The notes beneath the pieces are model-generated. The model was given only the letters and a program-made list of their open reading frames with translations. It was not told the origin of the DNA and ran no database searches. Both the position numbers and the translations under genes were made by a program. Positions 52,801-64,000 of a stretch of 64,000 bases of DNA are shown here, in pieces. Numbering within the stretch: the stretch's first letter is position 1; every line of letters begins with the position of its first letter. The DNA is from Mesostigma viride (Eukaryota > Streptophyta > Mesostigmatophyceae > Mesostigmatales > Mesostigmataceae). Location: assembly GCA_009746045.1 (NCBI GenBank), contig RPFO01000082.1, positions 5,044,314 to 5,108,313 on the forward strand. The letters are read 5' to 3'.

Positions 52801-55800
52801 AAACCCAGGGCGGGTTGGTGACCACAAAACAAGGCGAACCAGGGCAGGTTGGTGACCACAAAACAAGGCGAACCAGGGCAGGTTGGTGACCACAAAACAA
52901 GGCGAACCAGGGCGGGTTGGTGACCACAAAACAAGGCGAACCAGGGCAGGTTGGTGACCACAAAACAAGGCGAACCAGGGCAGGTTGGTGACCACAAAAC
53001 AAGGCGAACCAGGGCAGGTTGGTGACCACAAAACAAGGCGAACCAGGGCAGGTTGGTGACCACCAAACAAGGCGAACCAGGGCGGGTTGGTGACCACAAA
53101 ACAAGGCGAACCAGGGCAGGTTGGTGACCACAAAACAAGGCGAACCAGGGCAGGTTGGTGACCACAAAACAAGGCGAACCAGGGCAGGTTGGTGACCACA
53201 AAACAAGGCGAACCAGGGCAGGTTGGTGACCACAAAACAAGGCGAACCAGGGCAGGTTGGTGACCACAAAACAAGGCGAACCAGGGCGGGTTGGTGACCA
53301 CAAAACAAGGCGAACCAGGGCGGGTTGGTGACCACAAAACAAGGCGAACCAGGGCGGGTTGATGACCACAAAACAAGGCGAACCAGGGCAGGTTGGTGAC
53401 CACCAAACAAGGCGAACCAGGGCAGGTTGGTGACCACAAAACAAGGCGAACCAGGGCAGGTTGGTGACCACAAAACAAGGCGAACCAGGGCAGGTTGGTG
53501 ACCACAAAACAAGGCGAACCAGGGCAGGTTGGTGACCACAAAACAAGGCGAACCAGGGCAGGTTGGTGACCACAAAACAAGGCGAACCAGGGCAGGTTGG
53601 TGACCACAAAACAAGGCGAACCAGGGCAGGTTGGTGACCACAAAACAAGGCGAACCAGGGCAGGTTGGTGACCACAAAACAAGGCGAACCAGGGTGGGTT
53701 GGTGACCACAAAACAAGGCGAACCAGGGTGGGTTGGTGACCACAAAACAAGGCGAACCAGGGCAGGTTGGTGACCACAAAACAAGGCGAACCAGGGCAGG
53801 TTGATGACCACACACAAGGCGAACCAGGGCGGGTTGGTGACCACCAAACAAGGCGAACCAGGGCAGGTTGGTGACCACAAAACAAGGCGAACCAGGGCAG
53901 GTTGGTGACCACAAAACAAGGCGAACCAGGGCAGGTTGGTGACCACAAAACAAGGCGAACCAGGGCAGGTTGGTGACCACAAAACAAGGCGAACCAGGGC
54001 AGGTTGGTGACCACAAAACAAGGCGAACCAGGGCAGGTTGGTGACCACAAAACAAGGCGAACCAGGGCAGGTTGGTGACCACAAAACAAGGCGAACCAGG
54101 GCAGGTTGGTGACCACCAAACAAGGCGAACCAGGGCAGGTTGGTGACCACAAAACAAGGCGAACCAGGGCAGGTTGGTGACCACAAAACAAGGCGAACCA
54201 GGGCGGGTTGGTGACCACAAAACAAGGCGAACCAGGGCAGGTTGGTGACCACAAAACAAGGCGAACCAGGGCAGGTTGGTGACCACAAAACAAGGCGAAC
54301 CAGGGCAGGTTGGTGACCACGAAACAAGGCGAACCAGGGCAGGTTGGTGACCACAAAACAAGGCGAACCAGGGCAGGTTGGTGACCACAAAACAAGGCGA
54401 ACCAGGGCGGGTTGGTGACCACAAAACAAGGCGAACCAGGGCGGGTTGGTGACCACAAAACAAGGCGAACCAGGGCAGGTTGGTGACCACAAAACAAGGC
54501 GAACCAGGGCAGGTTGGTGACCACAAAACAAGGCGAACCAGGGCGGGTTGGTGACCACGAAACAAGGCGAACCAGGGCGGGTTGGTGACCACAAAACAAG
54601 GCGAACCAGGGCAGGTTGGTGACCACAAAACAAGGCGAACCAGGGCAGGTTGGTGACCACAAAACAAGGCGAACCAGGGCGGGTTGGTGACCACAAAACA
54701 AGGCGAACCAGGGCAGGTTGGTGACCACAAAACAAGGCGAACCAGGGCGGGTTGGTGACCACAAAACAAGGCGAACCAGGGCGGGTTGGTGACCACAAAA
54801 CAAGGCAAACCAGGGCAGGTTGGTGACCACAAAACAAGGCGAACCAGGGCGGGTTGGTGACCACAAAACAAGGCGAACCAGGGCAGGTTGGTGACCACCA
54901 AACAAGGCGAACCAGGGCGGGTTGGTGACCACAAAACAAGGCGAACCAGGGCAGGTTGGTGACCACAAAACAAGGCGAACCAGGGCGGGTTGGTGACCAC
55001 AAAACAAGGCGAACCAGGGCGGGTTGGTGACCACAAAACAAGGCGAACCAGGGCAGGTTGGTGACCACAAAACAAGGCGAACCAGGGCAGGTTGGTGACC
55101 ACAAAACAAGGCGAACCAGGGCAGGTTGGTGACCACAAAACAAGGCGAACCAGGGCAGGTTGGTGACCACAAAACAAGGCGAACCAGGGCGGGTTGGTGA
55201 CCACAAAACAAGGCGAACCAGGGCAGGTTGGTGACCACAAAACAAGGCGAACCAGGGCAGGTTGGTGACCACAAAACAAGGCGAACCAGGGCAGGTTGGT
55301 GACCACAAAACAAGGCGAACCAGGGCGGGTTGGTGACCACAAAACAAGGCGAACCAGGGCAGGTTGGTGACCACAAAACAAGGCGAACCAGGGCAGGTTG
55401 GTGACCACAAAACAAGGCGAACCAGGGCAGGTTGGTGACCACAAAACAAGGCGAACCAGGGCGGGTTGGTGACCACAAAACAAGGCGAACCAGGGCAGGT
55501 TGGTGACCACAAAACAAGGCGAACCAGGGCAGGTTGGTGACCACAAAACAAGGCGAACCAGGGCAGGTTGGTGACCACAAAACAAGGCGAACCAGGGCAG
55601 GTTGGTGACCACCAAACAAGGCGAACCAGGGCGGGTTGGTGACCACAAAACAAGGCGAACCAGGGCAGGTTGGTGACCACAAAACAAGGCGAACCAGGGC
55701 GGGTTGGTGACCACAAAACAAGGCGAACCAGGGCAGGTTGATGACCACAAAACAAGGCGAACCAGGGCAGGTTGGTGACCACAAAACAAGGCGAACCAGG

Positions 55801-58800
55801 GCGGGTTGGTGACCACCAAACAAGGCGAACCAGGGCGGGTTGGTGACCACAAAACAAGGCGAACCAGGGCGGGTTGGTGACCACAAAACAAGGCGAACCA
55901 GGGCAGGTTGGTGACCACGAAACAAGGCGAACCAGGGCGGGTTGGTGACCACAAAACAAGGCGAACCAGGGCAGGTTGGTGACCACAAAACAAGGCGAAC
56001 CAGGGCGGGTTGGTGACCACAAAACAAGGCGAACCAGGGCGGGTTGGTGACCACAAAACAAGGCGAACCAGGGCGGGTTGGTGACCACAAAACAAGGCGA
56101 ACCAGGGCAGGTTGGTGACCACGAAACAAGGCGAACCAGGGCGGGTTGGTGACCACAAAACAAGGCGAACCAGGGCAGGTTGGTGACCACAAAACAAGGC
56201 GAACCAGGGCAGGTTGGTGACCACAAAACAAGGCGAACCAGGGCAGGTTGGTGACCACAAAACAAGGCGAACCAGGGCGGGTTGGTGACCACGAAACAAG
56301 GCGAACCAGGGCAGGTTGGTGACCACCAAACAAGGCGAACCAGGGCGGGTTGGTGACCACAAAACAAGGCGAACCAGGGCGGGTTGGTGACCACAAAACA
56401 AGGCGAACCAGGGCAGGTTGGTGACCACAAAACAAGGCGAACCAGGGCAGGTTGGTGACCACAAAACAAGGCGAACCAGGGCAGGTTGGTGACCACAAAA
56501 CAAGGCGAACCAGGGCAGGTTGGTGACCACCAAACAAGGCGAACCAGGGCGGTTGGTGACCACGAAACAAGGCGAACCAGGGCAGGTTGGTGACCACAAA
56601 ACAAGGCGAACCAGGGCAGGTTGGTGACCACAAAACAAGGCGAACCAGGGCAGGTTGGTGACCACAAAACAAGGCGAACCAGGGCAGGTTGGTGACCACA
56701 AAACAAGGCGAACCAGGGCGGGTTGGTGACCACAAAACAAGGCGAACCAGGGCAGGTTGGTGACCACAAAACAAGGCGAACCAGGGCGGGTTGGTGACCA
56801 CAAAACAAGGCGAACCAGGGCAGGTTGGTGACCACAAAACAAGGCGAACCAGGGCAGGTTGGTGACCACAAAACAAGGCGAACCAGGGCAGGTTGGTGAC
56901 CACAAAACAAGGCGAACCAGGGCGGGTTGGTGACCACAAAACAAGGCGAACCAGGGCAGGTTGGTGACCACAAAACAAGGCGAACCAGGGCGGGTTGGTG
57001 ACCACAAAACAAGGCGAACCAGGGCGGGTTGGTGACCACAAAACAAGGCGAACCAGGGCAGGTTGGTGACCACAAAACAAGGCGAACCAGGGCAGGTTGG
57101 TGACCACAAAACAAGGCGAACCAGGGCAGGTTGGTGACCACCAAACAAGGCGAACCAGGGCAGGTTGGTGACCACAAAACAAGGCGAACCAGGGCAGGTT
57201 GGTGACCACAAAACAAGGCGAACCAGGGCGGGTTGGTGACCACAAAACAAGGCGAACCAGGGCAGGTTGGTGACCACAAAACAAGGCGAACCAGGGCAGG
57301 TTGGTGACCACAAAACAAGGCGAACCAGGGCAGGTTGGTGACCACCAAACAAGGCGAACCAGGGCAGGTTGGTGACCACAAAACAAGGCGAACCAGGGCA
57401 GGTTGGTGACCACAAAACAAGGCGAACCAGGGCGGGTTGGTGACCACAAAACAAGGCGAACCAGGGCAGGTTGGTGACCACAAAACAAGGCGAACCAGGG
57501 CAGGTTGGTGACCACAAAACAAGGCGAACCAGGGCAGGTTGGTGACCACCAAACAAGGCGAACCAGGGCAGGTTGGTGACCACAAAACAAGGCGAACCAG
57601 GGCAGGTTGGTGACCACAAAACAAGGCGAACCAGGGCGGGTTGGTGACCACAAAACAAGGCGAACCAGGGCAGGTTGGTGACCACAAAACAAGGCGAACC
57701 AGGGCGGGTTGGTGACCACAAAACAAGGCGAACCAGGGCGGGTTGGTGACCACAAAACAAGGCGAACCAGGGCGGGTTGGTGACCACAAAACAAGGCGAA
57801 CCAGGGCAGGTTGGTGACCACAAAACAAGGCGAACCAGGGCAGGTTGGTGACCACAAAACAAGGCGAACCAGGGCGGGTTGGTGACCACAAAACAAGGCG
57901 AACCAGGGCAGGTTGGTGACCACAAAACAAGGCGAACCAGGGCAGGTTGGTGACCACAAAACAAGGCGAACCAGGGCGGGTTGGTGACCACAAAACAAGG
58001 CGAACCAGGGCAGGTTGGTGACCACAAAACAAGGCGAACCAGGGCAGGTTGGTGACCACAAAACAAGGCGAACCAGGGCGGGTTGGTGACCACAAAACAA
58101 GGCGAACCAGGGCAGGTTGGTGACCACAAAACAAGGCGAACCAGGGCGGGTTGGTGACCACCAAACAAGGCGAACCAGGGCGGGTTGGTGACCACAAAAC
58201 AAGGCGAACCAGGGCGGGTTGGTGACCACAAAACAAGGCGAACCAGGGCAGGTTGGTGACCACAAAACAAGGCGAACCAGGGCGGGTTGGTGACCACAAA
58301 ACAAGGCGAACCAGGGCAGGTTGGTGACCACAAAACAAGGCGAACCAGGGCAGGTTGGTGACCACGAAACAAGGCGAACCAGGGCAGGTTGGTGACCACA
58401 AAACAAGGCGAACCAGGGCGGGTTGGTGACCACAAAACAAGGCGAACCAGGGCGGGTTGGTGACCACCAAACAAGGCGAACCAGGGCAGGTTGGTGACCA
58501 CAAAACAAGGCGAACCAGGGCAGGTTGGTGACCACAAAACAAGGCGAACCAGGGCAGGTTGGTGACCACAAAACAAGGCGAACCAGGGCAGGTTGGTGAC
58601 CACAAAACAAGGCAAACCAGGGCAGGTTGGTGACCACAAAACAAGGCGAACCAGGGCGGGTTGGTGACCACAAAACAAGGCGAACCAGGGCAGGTTGGTG
58701 ACCACAAAACAAGGCGAACCAGGGCAGGTTGGTGACCACAAAACAAGGCGAACCAGGGCGGGTTGGTGACCACAAAACAAGGCGAACCAGGGCGGGTTGG

Positions 58801-59365
58801 TGACCACCAAACAAGGCGAACCAGGGCAGGTTGGTGACCACAAAACAAGGCGAACCAGGGCGGGTTGGTGACCACAAAACAAGGCGAACCAGGGCGGGTT
58901 GGTGACCACAAAACAAGGCGAACCAGGGCGGGTTGGTGACCACAAAACAAGGCGAACCAGGGCAGGTTGGTGACCACAAAACAAGGCGAACCAGGGCAGG
59001 TTGGTGACCACAAAACAAGGCGAACCAGGGCAGGTTGGTGACCACCAAACAAGGCGAACCAGGGCAGGTTGGTGACCACCAAACAAGGCGAACCAGGGCG
59101 GGTTGGTGACCACGAAACAAGGCGAACCAGGGCAGGTTGGTGACCACAAAACAAGGCGAACCAGGGCAGGTTGGTGACCACAAAACAAGGCGAACCAGGG
59201 CAGGTTGGTGACCACAAAACAAGGCGAACCAGGGCGGGTTGGTGACCACGAAACAAGGCGAACCAGGGCAGGTTGGTGACCACAAAACAAGGCGAACCAG
59301 GGCAGGTTGGTGACCACAAAACAAGGCGAACCAGGGCAGGTTGGTGACCACGAAACAAGGCGAAC
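52801..59365. repeat. 34-bp satellite array, about 193 copies (6.5 kb)
   Basis: Near-identical tandem units of 34 bp with the core CCAGGGCRGGTTGGTGACCA followed by CAAAACAAGGCGAA. Variable sites are A/G in GGGCRGG and A/C/G in CCACNAAAC, with rare T (AGGGTGGG near 53694 and 53731). Two units have lost bases (about 53810 and 56550). Because 34 is not divisible by three and no unit contains a stop on the minus strand, all three minus frames stay open for ~2,200 codons; this is a repeat effect, not a gene. Confidence 0.97.
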
Positions 59366-59475
59366 TGGTTGTGTAATACCACCAACAAAACAAGGCTAAC
59401 TGGTTGTGTAATACCACAGACAAAACAAGGCTAACTGGTTGTGTAATACAACCAACAAAACAAGGCTAACGGGTT
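59366..59475. repeat. Diverged edge units of the satellite
   Basis: Three to four units share CAAAACAAGGC with the satellite but replace the middle by AACTGGTTGTGTAATACCAC. They are 36-37 bp long and look like an older or ancestral form left at the array border. Confidence 0.8.
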
Positions 59476-60335
59476 GTGTAATACCACCACCACCAGAAAG
59501 CACAGATCTGGAAGCAGGCTGGTTGGTGCCATACGCTTTCGGCGAGGGGATTGTTACCCCTGGATCCAAAAAAATCAGAGCTAGGCCATGCTCCGGCGCA
59601 TGCGTGGACCAAGGTGGATGCAGGATGTAACTTCTGACACAGGTGGGATGATCCACATCGGCATGACCGTCGGGTTGCCCTGCACACGACGTCTTCCCCT
59701 GTTTGTCCCTATCATGCATGGGGGGGAGCAACTCTCGCCCAGTGATGGGGGGACCCCTTAATAATGGCACAGCCAGCGAGGGTTGTCCCACCCAGCATAA
59801 ATATCGCTTCACTTGTCCCGCTTGACCCAGTGTGGCATCTGAGAGGACCATCGCAAGGCTTGGAAAAGAGCAGCTCCTGCCTAGACCAAAAGCCACGCCG
59901 CAAAAACACAATAGGGAGAAGGACCAACAGGCAATCCTGCAAATAACGATACACACAGGAAGCTATATGACCTATATGGTACTCAACAGTAGACGGTGTT
60001 ACGGACTGAGTCGCCTCACACAAAGGACGTGACTAAGCATGCTACACGGCCTGAGTAGGACCTCGGCAGGATTCAAGTTCTATTTATGGTGTCACTGACC
60101 GAGTCGCCGCAGGCTGGGCAGCAGGTAGATGCTGAGGCTGCGGTAATCGGGCACCGTCCTGCAAGGCGCAGATCATGCCACAGAACAACCATGACAAATA
60201 ATAATAATAATAATATCAGAGCTGCGATAGGTTGGAAACGATCAAGCAGGGTCCAGAACTGTGTACTCAGCCTGTCCAAAATGCAGCGGAAGTAACGCCA
60301 GGTGTAGCAAGCCTTTGCCGTCTTCCAGGGTCCCG
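59476..60335. other. Region between satellite and LTR element, no recognised gene
   Basis: Contains GGTGTTACGGACTGAGTCGCC (59995) and a related TGGTGTCACTGACCGAGTCGCC-type string (split as GTGTCACTGACCGAGTCGCC) at 60088, and an AAT-type run (60198-60214). No gene recognised. A 5' exon of the coiled-coil gene may be hidden here. Confidence 0.35.
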
Positions 60336-60958
60336 TGTTACGGCCCTAACCCGTGTTTGGGCGTAACAATGCCTAAAATAAATTAGTTTGGTCAGTCGAA
60401 AGTCATTTTGATATTGTTTGAGACTTTCGATAGTTATTATGTTAGATTTGGGGACTTGGCCGAGTTATTCCATCAGTCGGCCCAGGTACCCGTGGCTTTG
60501 CTTTCGGTTTGGTGTGTTACTGGTCTGTACCCGGGACTATACCAGGTACCGGGTGCCAGATTGGCGGATACCATGTGTGAATCTATGGCTAATATTGCGT
60601 AGGGGTTGCGGCGCTAGAGGTCTGGCCCACAGCCGGCCCGCTGGCGTCGCACAGCCTAGGACAAATGCTGTAGGTGGCAATGGCTTCCGCATCTTTGGTT
60701 TGGAATGAAATCGACTTGCGTAAAACTCGTCTGCCGAACCAGGGGTCAAATCTGGGCTGCACTAACGCCCTTCGTGCATTCCATGTACATGCATAATTTA
60801 TCTAGTTGTGCATTCAGGGCCTAGCTAGTAATGCCGCGTACTAGCTAGAATTCAGGGCTACATTCCCGTAGTCCTGGCGGCTAGCCGATTCCGGGTCCAT
60901 TCAGGCGTAGCCCACGCTAGACTAGGATCTTTCGGAGTCGCTGGTGCGGCTCGTAACA
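60336..60958 (+). repeat. 5' long terminal repeat (putative)
   Basis: Starts TGTTACGG and ends CGTAACA, so it has TG...CA termini within a 7-bp inverted repeat (TGTTACG/CGTAACA). A second CGTAACA at 60362 forms a local hairpin with the start. The 3' LTR lies outside the window, so the right boundary rests on the termini and the primer site just after it. Confidence 0.6.
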
Positions 60959-60959
60959 C

Positions 60960-60977
60960 TGGTTATCGGAGGTTTCG
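60960..60977 (+). other. Primer-binding site (putative)
   Basis: TGGTTATCGGAGGTTTCG begins one base after the LTR end. A TGG start directly after CA is expected for a site complementary to the CCA end of a tRNA primer. The tRNA was not identified. Confidence 0.5.
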
Positions 60978-61682
60978 TCTAGGGCCACCATAGCTGGTAC
61001 AGAGCATCGGCAGGGCCTCGTGGGATATCGCCTGACGTGAATCGGTGATCTGCACCAAGACGACCTGCTGCCGGGAGAGCGCAGTCGTAGGACGCCATAA
61101 CGCAGTATAGGCGACCTTAATCGACGGCGCCCTCGAGCTGTGACGCAGTTTTCAGCTAGAAAATAGGACCTACCCATCGGCTGGCAACGACCTAGGGGTC
61201 GGGCTCTGACGGCAAGAAACGCAGATAATATCGCATCCGCAGCAAATAGGTGGGCACGCAGCCCATGGTGGTTGTAGGGCGCGCAGCAGCCTTATTGCCG
61301 GCTCCGTCCCTCCTTTCTCTGCACGCGTAGAGCGGTGTTATGTGCTCCCAGCCCTGTTTTCTTGTCGTTTTCATGTTTGTGCTGTGAGCGCTGGCTCTGG
61401 GTACACCGGCCTCGCTCGTTGGTTCACGCAGGCCATAACCGTACAGGCTGGCTTGCGAGGGACTCCGCGGGAGTGGCTTACGTGCTGGGGCCCGGTACAC
61501 GGGCGGGTTGTCACGTAGGTTACTCCCTTGTGCTGACAGGTTTTCCTGTCTACGTAATGTCGTTGCGTTCTTAGATTATAGGGCCTGTTGGCAACCCTTG
61601 TGAGCAGGTGATGGTCAATCACTACAGGTACTCGAGGTTCCTTCTTCTCTGCCTATCCCTGCCTGCACGCGATAGACGTGGC

Positions 61683-62107
61683 ATGTCTAATAATAATAAT
61701 AATAGGCATACTAGGGCACTTAGGGGATGGGACAGCGATGGGTCTAGGCAATTATATTACGCATTGGCACATGATGGGGGCACAGGCAAGGTAGGGATTT
61801 TTATAGCTGGGTAGACTGCAGGAACAACATAGTAGATAGACATAGGGCTATTTTTAAGGGGTTCGGGACAGCATGGGAAGCAGATCTGTTTATCCAGACA
61901 CACATGACACGTCCCATAGGATTACATGTAGAAGCCCCACCGCTAGAGATTAGGCCCAGGGCACGTCCTGCATCTAGGGGGCGTAGGTACGCACATCCCA
62001 ATGCACTGGCTAGGGTAGAGGACACTACAGCTACGCAGCAGGTTACCGTCACCTTTAACCAGCTGTCGATTAGCACGCACGCTAGCCAGCCACCCAGCAC
62101 CCAGTGA
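61683..62107 (+). pseudogene. Leader frame with viroplasmin/RNase H1 N-terminal-like domain
   Basis: An ATG frame from 61683 reads LYYALAHDGGTGKVGIFIAG and then meets TAG at 61812. The -1 frame from about 61808 continues as WVDCRNNIVD, then FKGFGTAWEADLFI. The order YYAL-x-G-x-GIF-x-W-x-C-x-FKGF-x-A-x-F is that of the Cauli_VI domain (PF01693), known from caulimovirus viroplasmins and the N-terminus of eukaryotic RNase H1, where it binds RNA/DNA hybrids. The second frame runs on to 62107 with an Arg/Pro-rich tail. Either a mutation has split it or a -1 shift joins it. It is separate from and upstream of Gag. Confidence 0.6.
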
Positions 62108-62235
62108 CGGGGTCATAGTGATTAGAGGGGCTTATCTATATTAATAGTATTAGTATTATATAATCATAGACAGTAGATTTTGTCTTGACCTTTGTTTTTG
62201 CTTCCTTCTCTTCTTGTGGTTGAGGTACGGGAACC

Positions 62236-64000
62236 GTGGCGCCTAAAACAAGGGGTAAAGGTAAACCTAAAGGGTCAGAGGTTAGGGAGACGGGTATAGA
62301 TAGTCCGGCCGTACAGGCACATGAGGAGATATCACAGCGGAGCCCAGCCTCCCAGCAGGGCAGCTCTGCAGGTCACCCAGGTGTGCTGGCTAGTCCCGCC
62401 CGTGAGTCGTACAGACCACAGGCCGGAATGTTCATAGATAGCGAGCAACAGCAGCATATGCAGGGAGAATTTTTCAGTAGGTCGGAACGGGTGGAGACCG
62501 GCCCGAGGCGGGAGTCTCCCAGGTCAGATCCAATGAGTGCATCCATCCCACCGGCACAGCCCCCGCAGCAAATGCAGCCGCAGCATGAGCAACTGCCCCA
62601 GTTGCAACCGCCGCCGCGGCCACAGTGGCAACCGCAGCCGAATGGTCAGCTTAGCCAGAACGCGGCCTTTTACCATGCGCAACAGGCCCAACGATTAGAG
62701 CACCCATGGTCAGTAAACGGACGCGGACGCGGTCGCGGTAGCCCATCCCGGCCGGAACCCGCTCGTCGTGTATCGTTCAGCAGCGAGCCACAATCCATGG
62801 GCACCTCACCGTGGTCGACGGAAGAGGGGGAGGTCGAACTTCCCCCCGCTACGATGAGGATGCCGAGGAGCGCCCTGAGACGCGCCTGGGTCAGTCCTTC
62901 CCAGCGACGGGCCCCGCGCGTCCTAGCATGGCGCATGGCCCCAACCTGAATCTGAGCCGGTTAGACCTCAACGATCCCGGTTACGAACACCCGACATCCG
63001 TTTGGTTGCGGCGAGGCGCTGAGACCTCGCGCAGCCAGCCGCGGGCTGCTGGGCCCCCATCGCTGCCGGCGTCCTTTAACCGTCCGCCCTTTTGCGCTAA
63101 AGGAGGCCCGCGGGCGGCCACGGTCAAGGCTCCGCCCATGCCCGATTTCAAAACCGTGCCCAAGTTGCGCGCGGACATGACCCCGCGCGAGATCGATGAG
63201 TGGGAACGCATGGTGTTGGCGGTCTATTGGGCATGGTGCGAGCATCACGATTGGGAGTTGGCCACTGATGTGCTAATTCCCTATCTAGTAGCGATGTGCA
63301 TGGATCCGTCCGTTGTCGGCATCCTCCACTGTGAGAGCGTCGCGTCACGCACCTACCCGCGCACGGTCGAGGAGCTGATGGCCCGCATCCGGCGCAAGTT
63401 GGTGCCACCGGACTACAAGCTCCATGAGCGCCTGGCCTTTGGCAAGTTCCGTCAGGGCAGCACGCCGTTTCGCGAATTCCTCACCGAGTTTGAGGCGTAC
63501 ACTGCCCGGCTTGACGACATGACCTGGACCGAGTACAAGGCACGGTTCATCGAGGCGCTGCACCCGGACCTCTTGGATGAGGTGCTCAAGCACTATGCCG
63601 AGGTCCCATGGGAGGAGTGGGATGTGATAAAAATTCAGCAGTACCTGCTACAAGTCTCGGATGTGATCGCCCGCCGCCGTGCAGCATCTACACGGCGCTT
63701 CCCGCTCGCGGCACCCCGGCGCGTCCACTTCACCACCGCGGACCCTGAGGTCGCACAGGAGGACGCGTATGACTACGAGCTGCCAGCGGAGAGCGATTAT
63801 GACCCTGATTTCCAGGTCAATGCGATCGATCCGGCCACTTCCCGCTGCTTTGCGTGCGGCGAGGTTGGCCACCTCAAGCGCGAGTGCCCTCGCCTGCGCG
63901 CCCGCAAGGATGAGGAGACGCATGTACCCCAGTTCTCTGGCCCCGCCTTCGGCAAACGTCCGGACCCTGCGCAGCGAGGCGATCGGCCCCGTAATGCGGG
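62236..64000 (+). CDS. Gag polyprotein of the LTR element (3' partial)
   Basis: Gag packages the element's RNA into virus-like particles. The first ~205 codons (from 62236, where the codon is GTG, not ATG) encode a Gln/Pro-rich disordered region with GRGRGRG. After a C-run near 62838 the frame shifts, and the new frame stays open to the window end. It holds a capsid-like region (EWERMVLAVYWAWCEHHDWE, later FRQGSTPFREFLTEFEAYTA) and a CCHC zinc knuckle, CFACGEVGHLKREC (63846-63887), that binds nucleic acid. The shift at CCCCCC could be a lost base, a sequencing error or a programmed frameshift. The first ATG in the starting frame is well inside, so the true start is uncertain. Confidence 0.8.

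Larger units (their letters stand above)
60336..64000 (+). mobile_element. LTR retrotransposon, 5' part
   Basis: In order: a 623-bp LTR, a TGG primer-binding site, a 1.27-kb leader with a viroplasmin-like reading frame, and a Gag frame with a zinc knuckle still open at the window edge. No protease, reverse transcriptase or integrase is inside the window, so the superfamily (Ty3/gypsy or other) cannot be fixed. The capsid-like Gag layout favours Ty3/gypsy. Confidence 0.75.

Noticed and set aside
52645-59423. Three overlapping open frames of about 2,200 residues on the minus strand
   Set aside because: They are produced by a stop-free 34-bp tandem unit whose length is not a multiple of three; all three frames give the same shuffled peptide.

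Overview
This looks like nuclear DNA of a GC-rich eukaryote, most likely a green alga of the chlorophycean/volvocine kind. That is an inference from three things: genes made of many short GT-AG exons, an armadillo protein resembling a cilium-assembly factor, and a mix of hAT, piggyBac-like, LINE and LTR elements in introns loaded with minisatellites. No bacterial-type operon, rRNA or intact tRNA gene was found.

Layout. 1-7553 (+): the last three exons of an armadillo-repeat gene. Its large intron holds a 5.28-kb hAT-like element with 17-bp terminal inverted repeats and an 8-bp target duplication. That element contains a ~3.35-kb near-palindrome whose two arms each carry a degraded tyrosine-recombinase gene. 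9.3-15.1 kb (-): a decayed LINE (ORF1, then AP-endonuclease/reverse transcriptase). 15.4-17.1 kb: a non-coding piggyBac-like element at TTAA. 17.3-20.8 kb (+): a second, 5'-truncated LINE copy with a 12-bp target duplication. 21.0-21.6 kb (-): another LINE ORF1 fragment.

22.7-27.8 kb (-): a complete five-exon gene for an AlkD-like DNA alkylation repair family protein (503 aa). Head to head with it, 28.7-44.5 kb (+): a complete 14-exon gene for a mitochondrial 3-hydroxyisobutyryl-CoA hydrolase (452 aa), which acts in valine breakdown. Its introns are packed with 4- to 72-bp tandem repeats. Tail to tail with that, 45.1-52.5 kb (-): seven phase-consistent exons of an unrecognised acidic, disordered, coiled-coil protein. 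Upstream of these exons lies a 6.5-kb array of a 34-bp satellite (about 193 copies). 60.3-64 kb (+): the 5' part of an LTR retrotransposon (LTR, primer-binding site, long leader with a viroplasmin-like reading frame, Gag with zinc knuckle) that runs off the window.

The most unusual pattern is shared by all three host genes seen whole or nearly whole. Several introns begin with tandem copies of the preceding exon's end plus its 5' splice site, and in two cases the copies keep the reading frame open. The palindromic tyrosine-recombinase pair and the viroplasmin-like leader frame are the most unusual mobile-element observations. Exon joins were worked out by hand from splice consensus, codon phase and family resemblance; no transcript data or database search was available.
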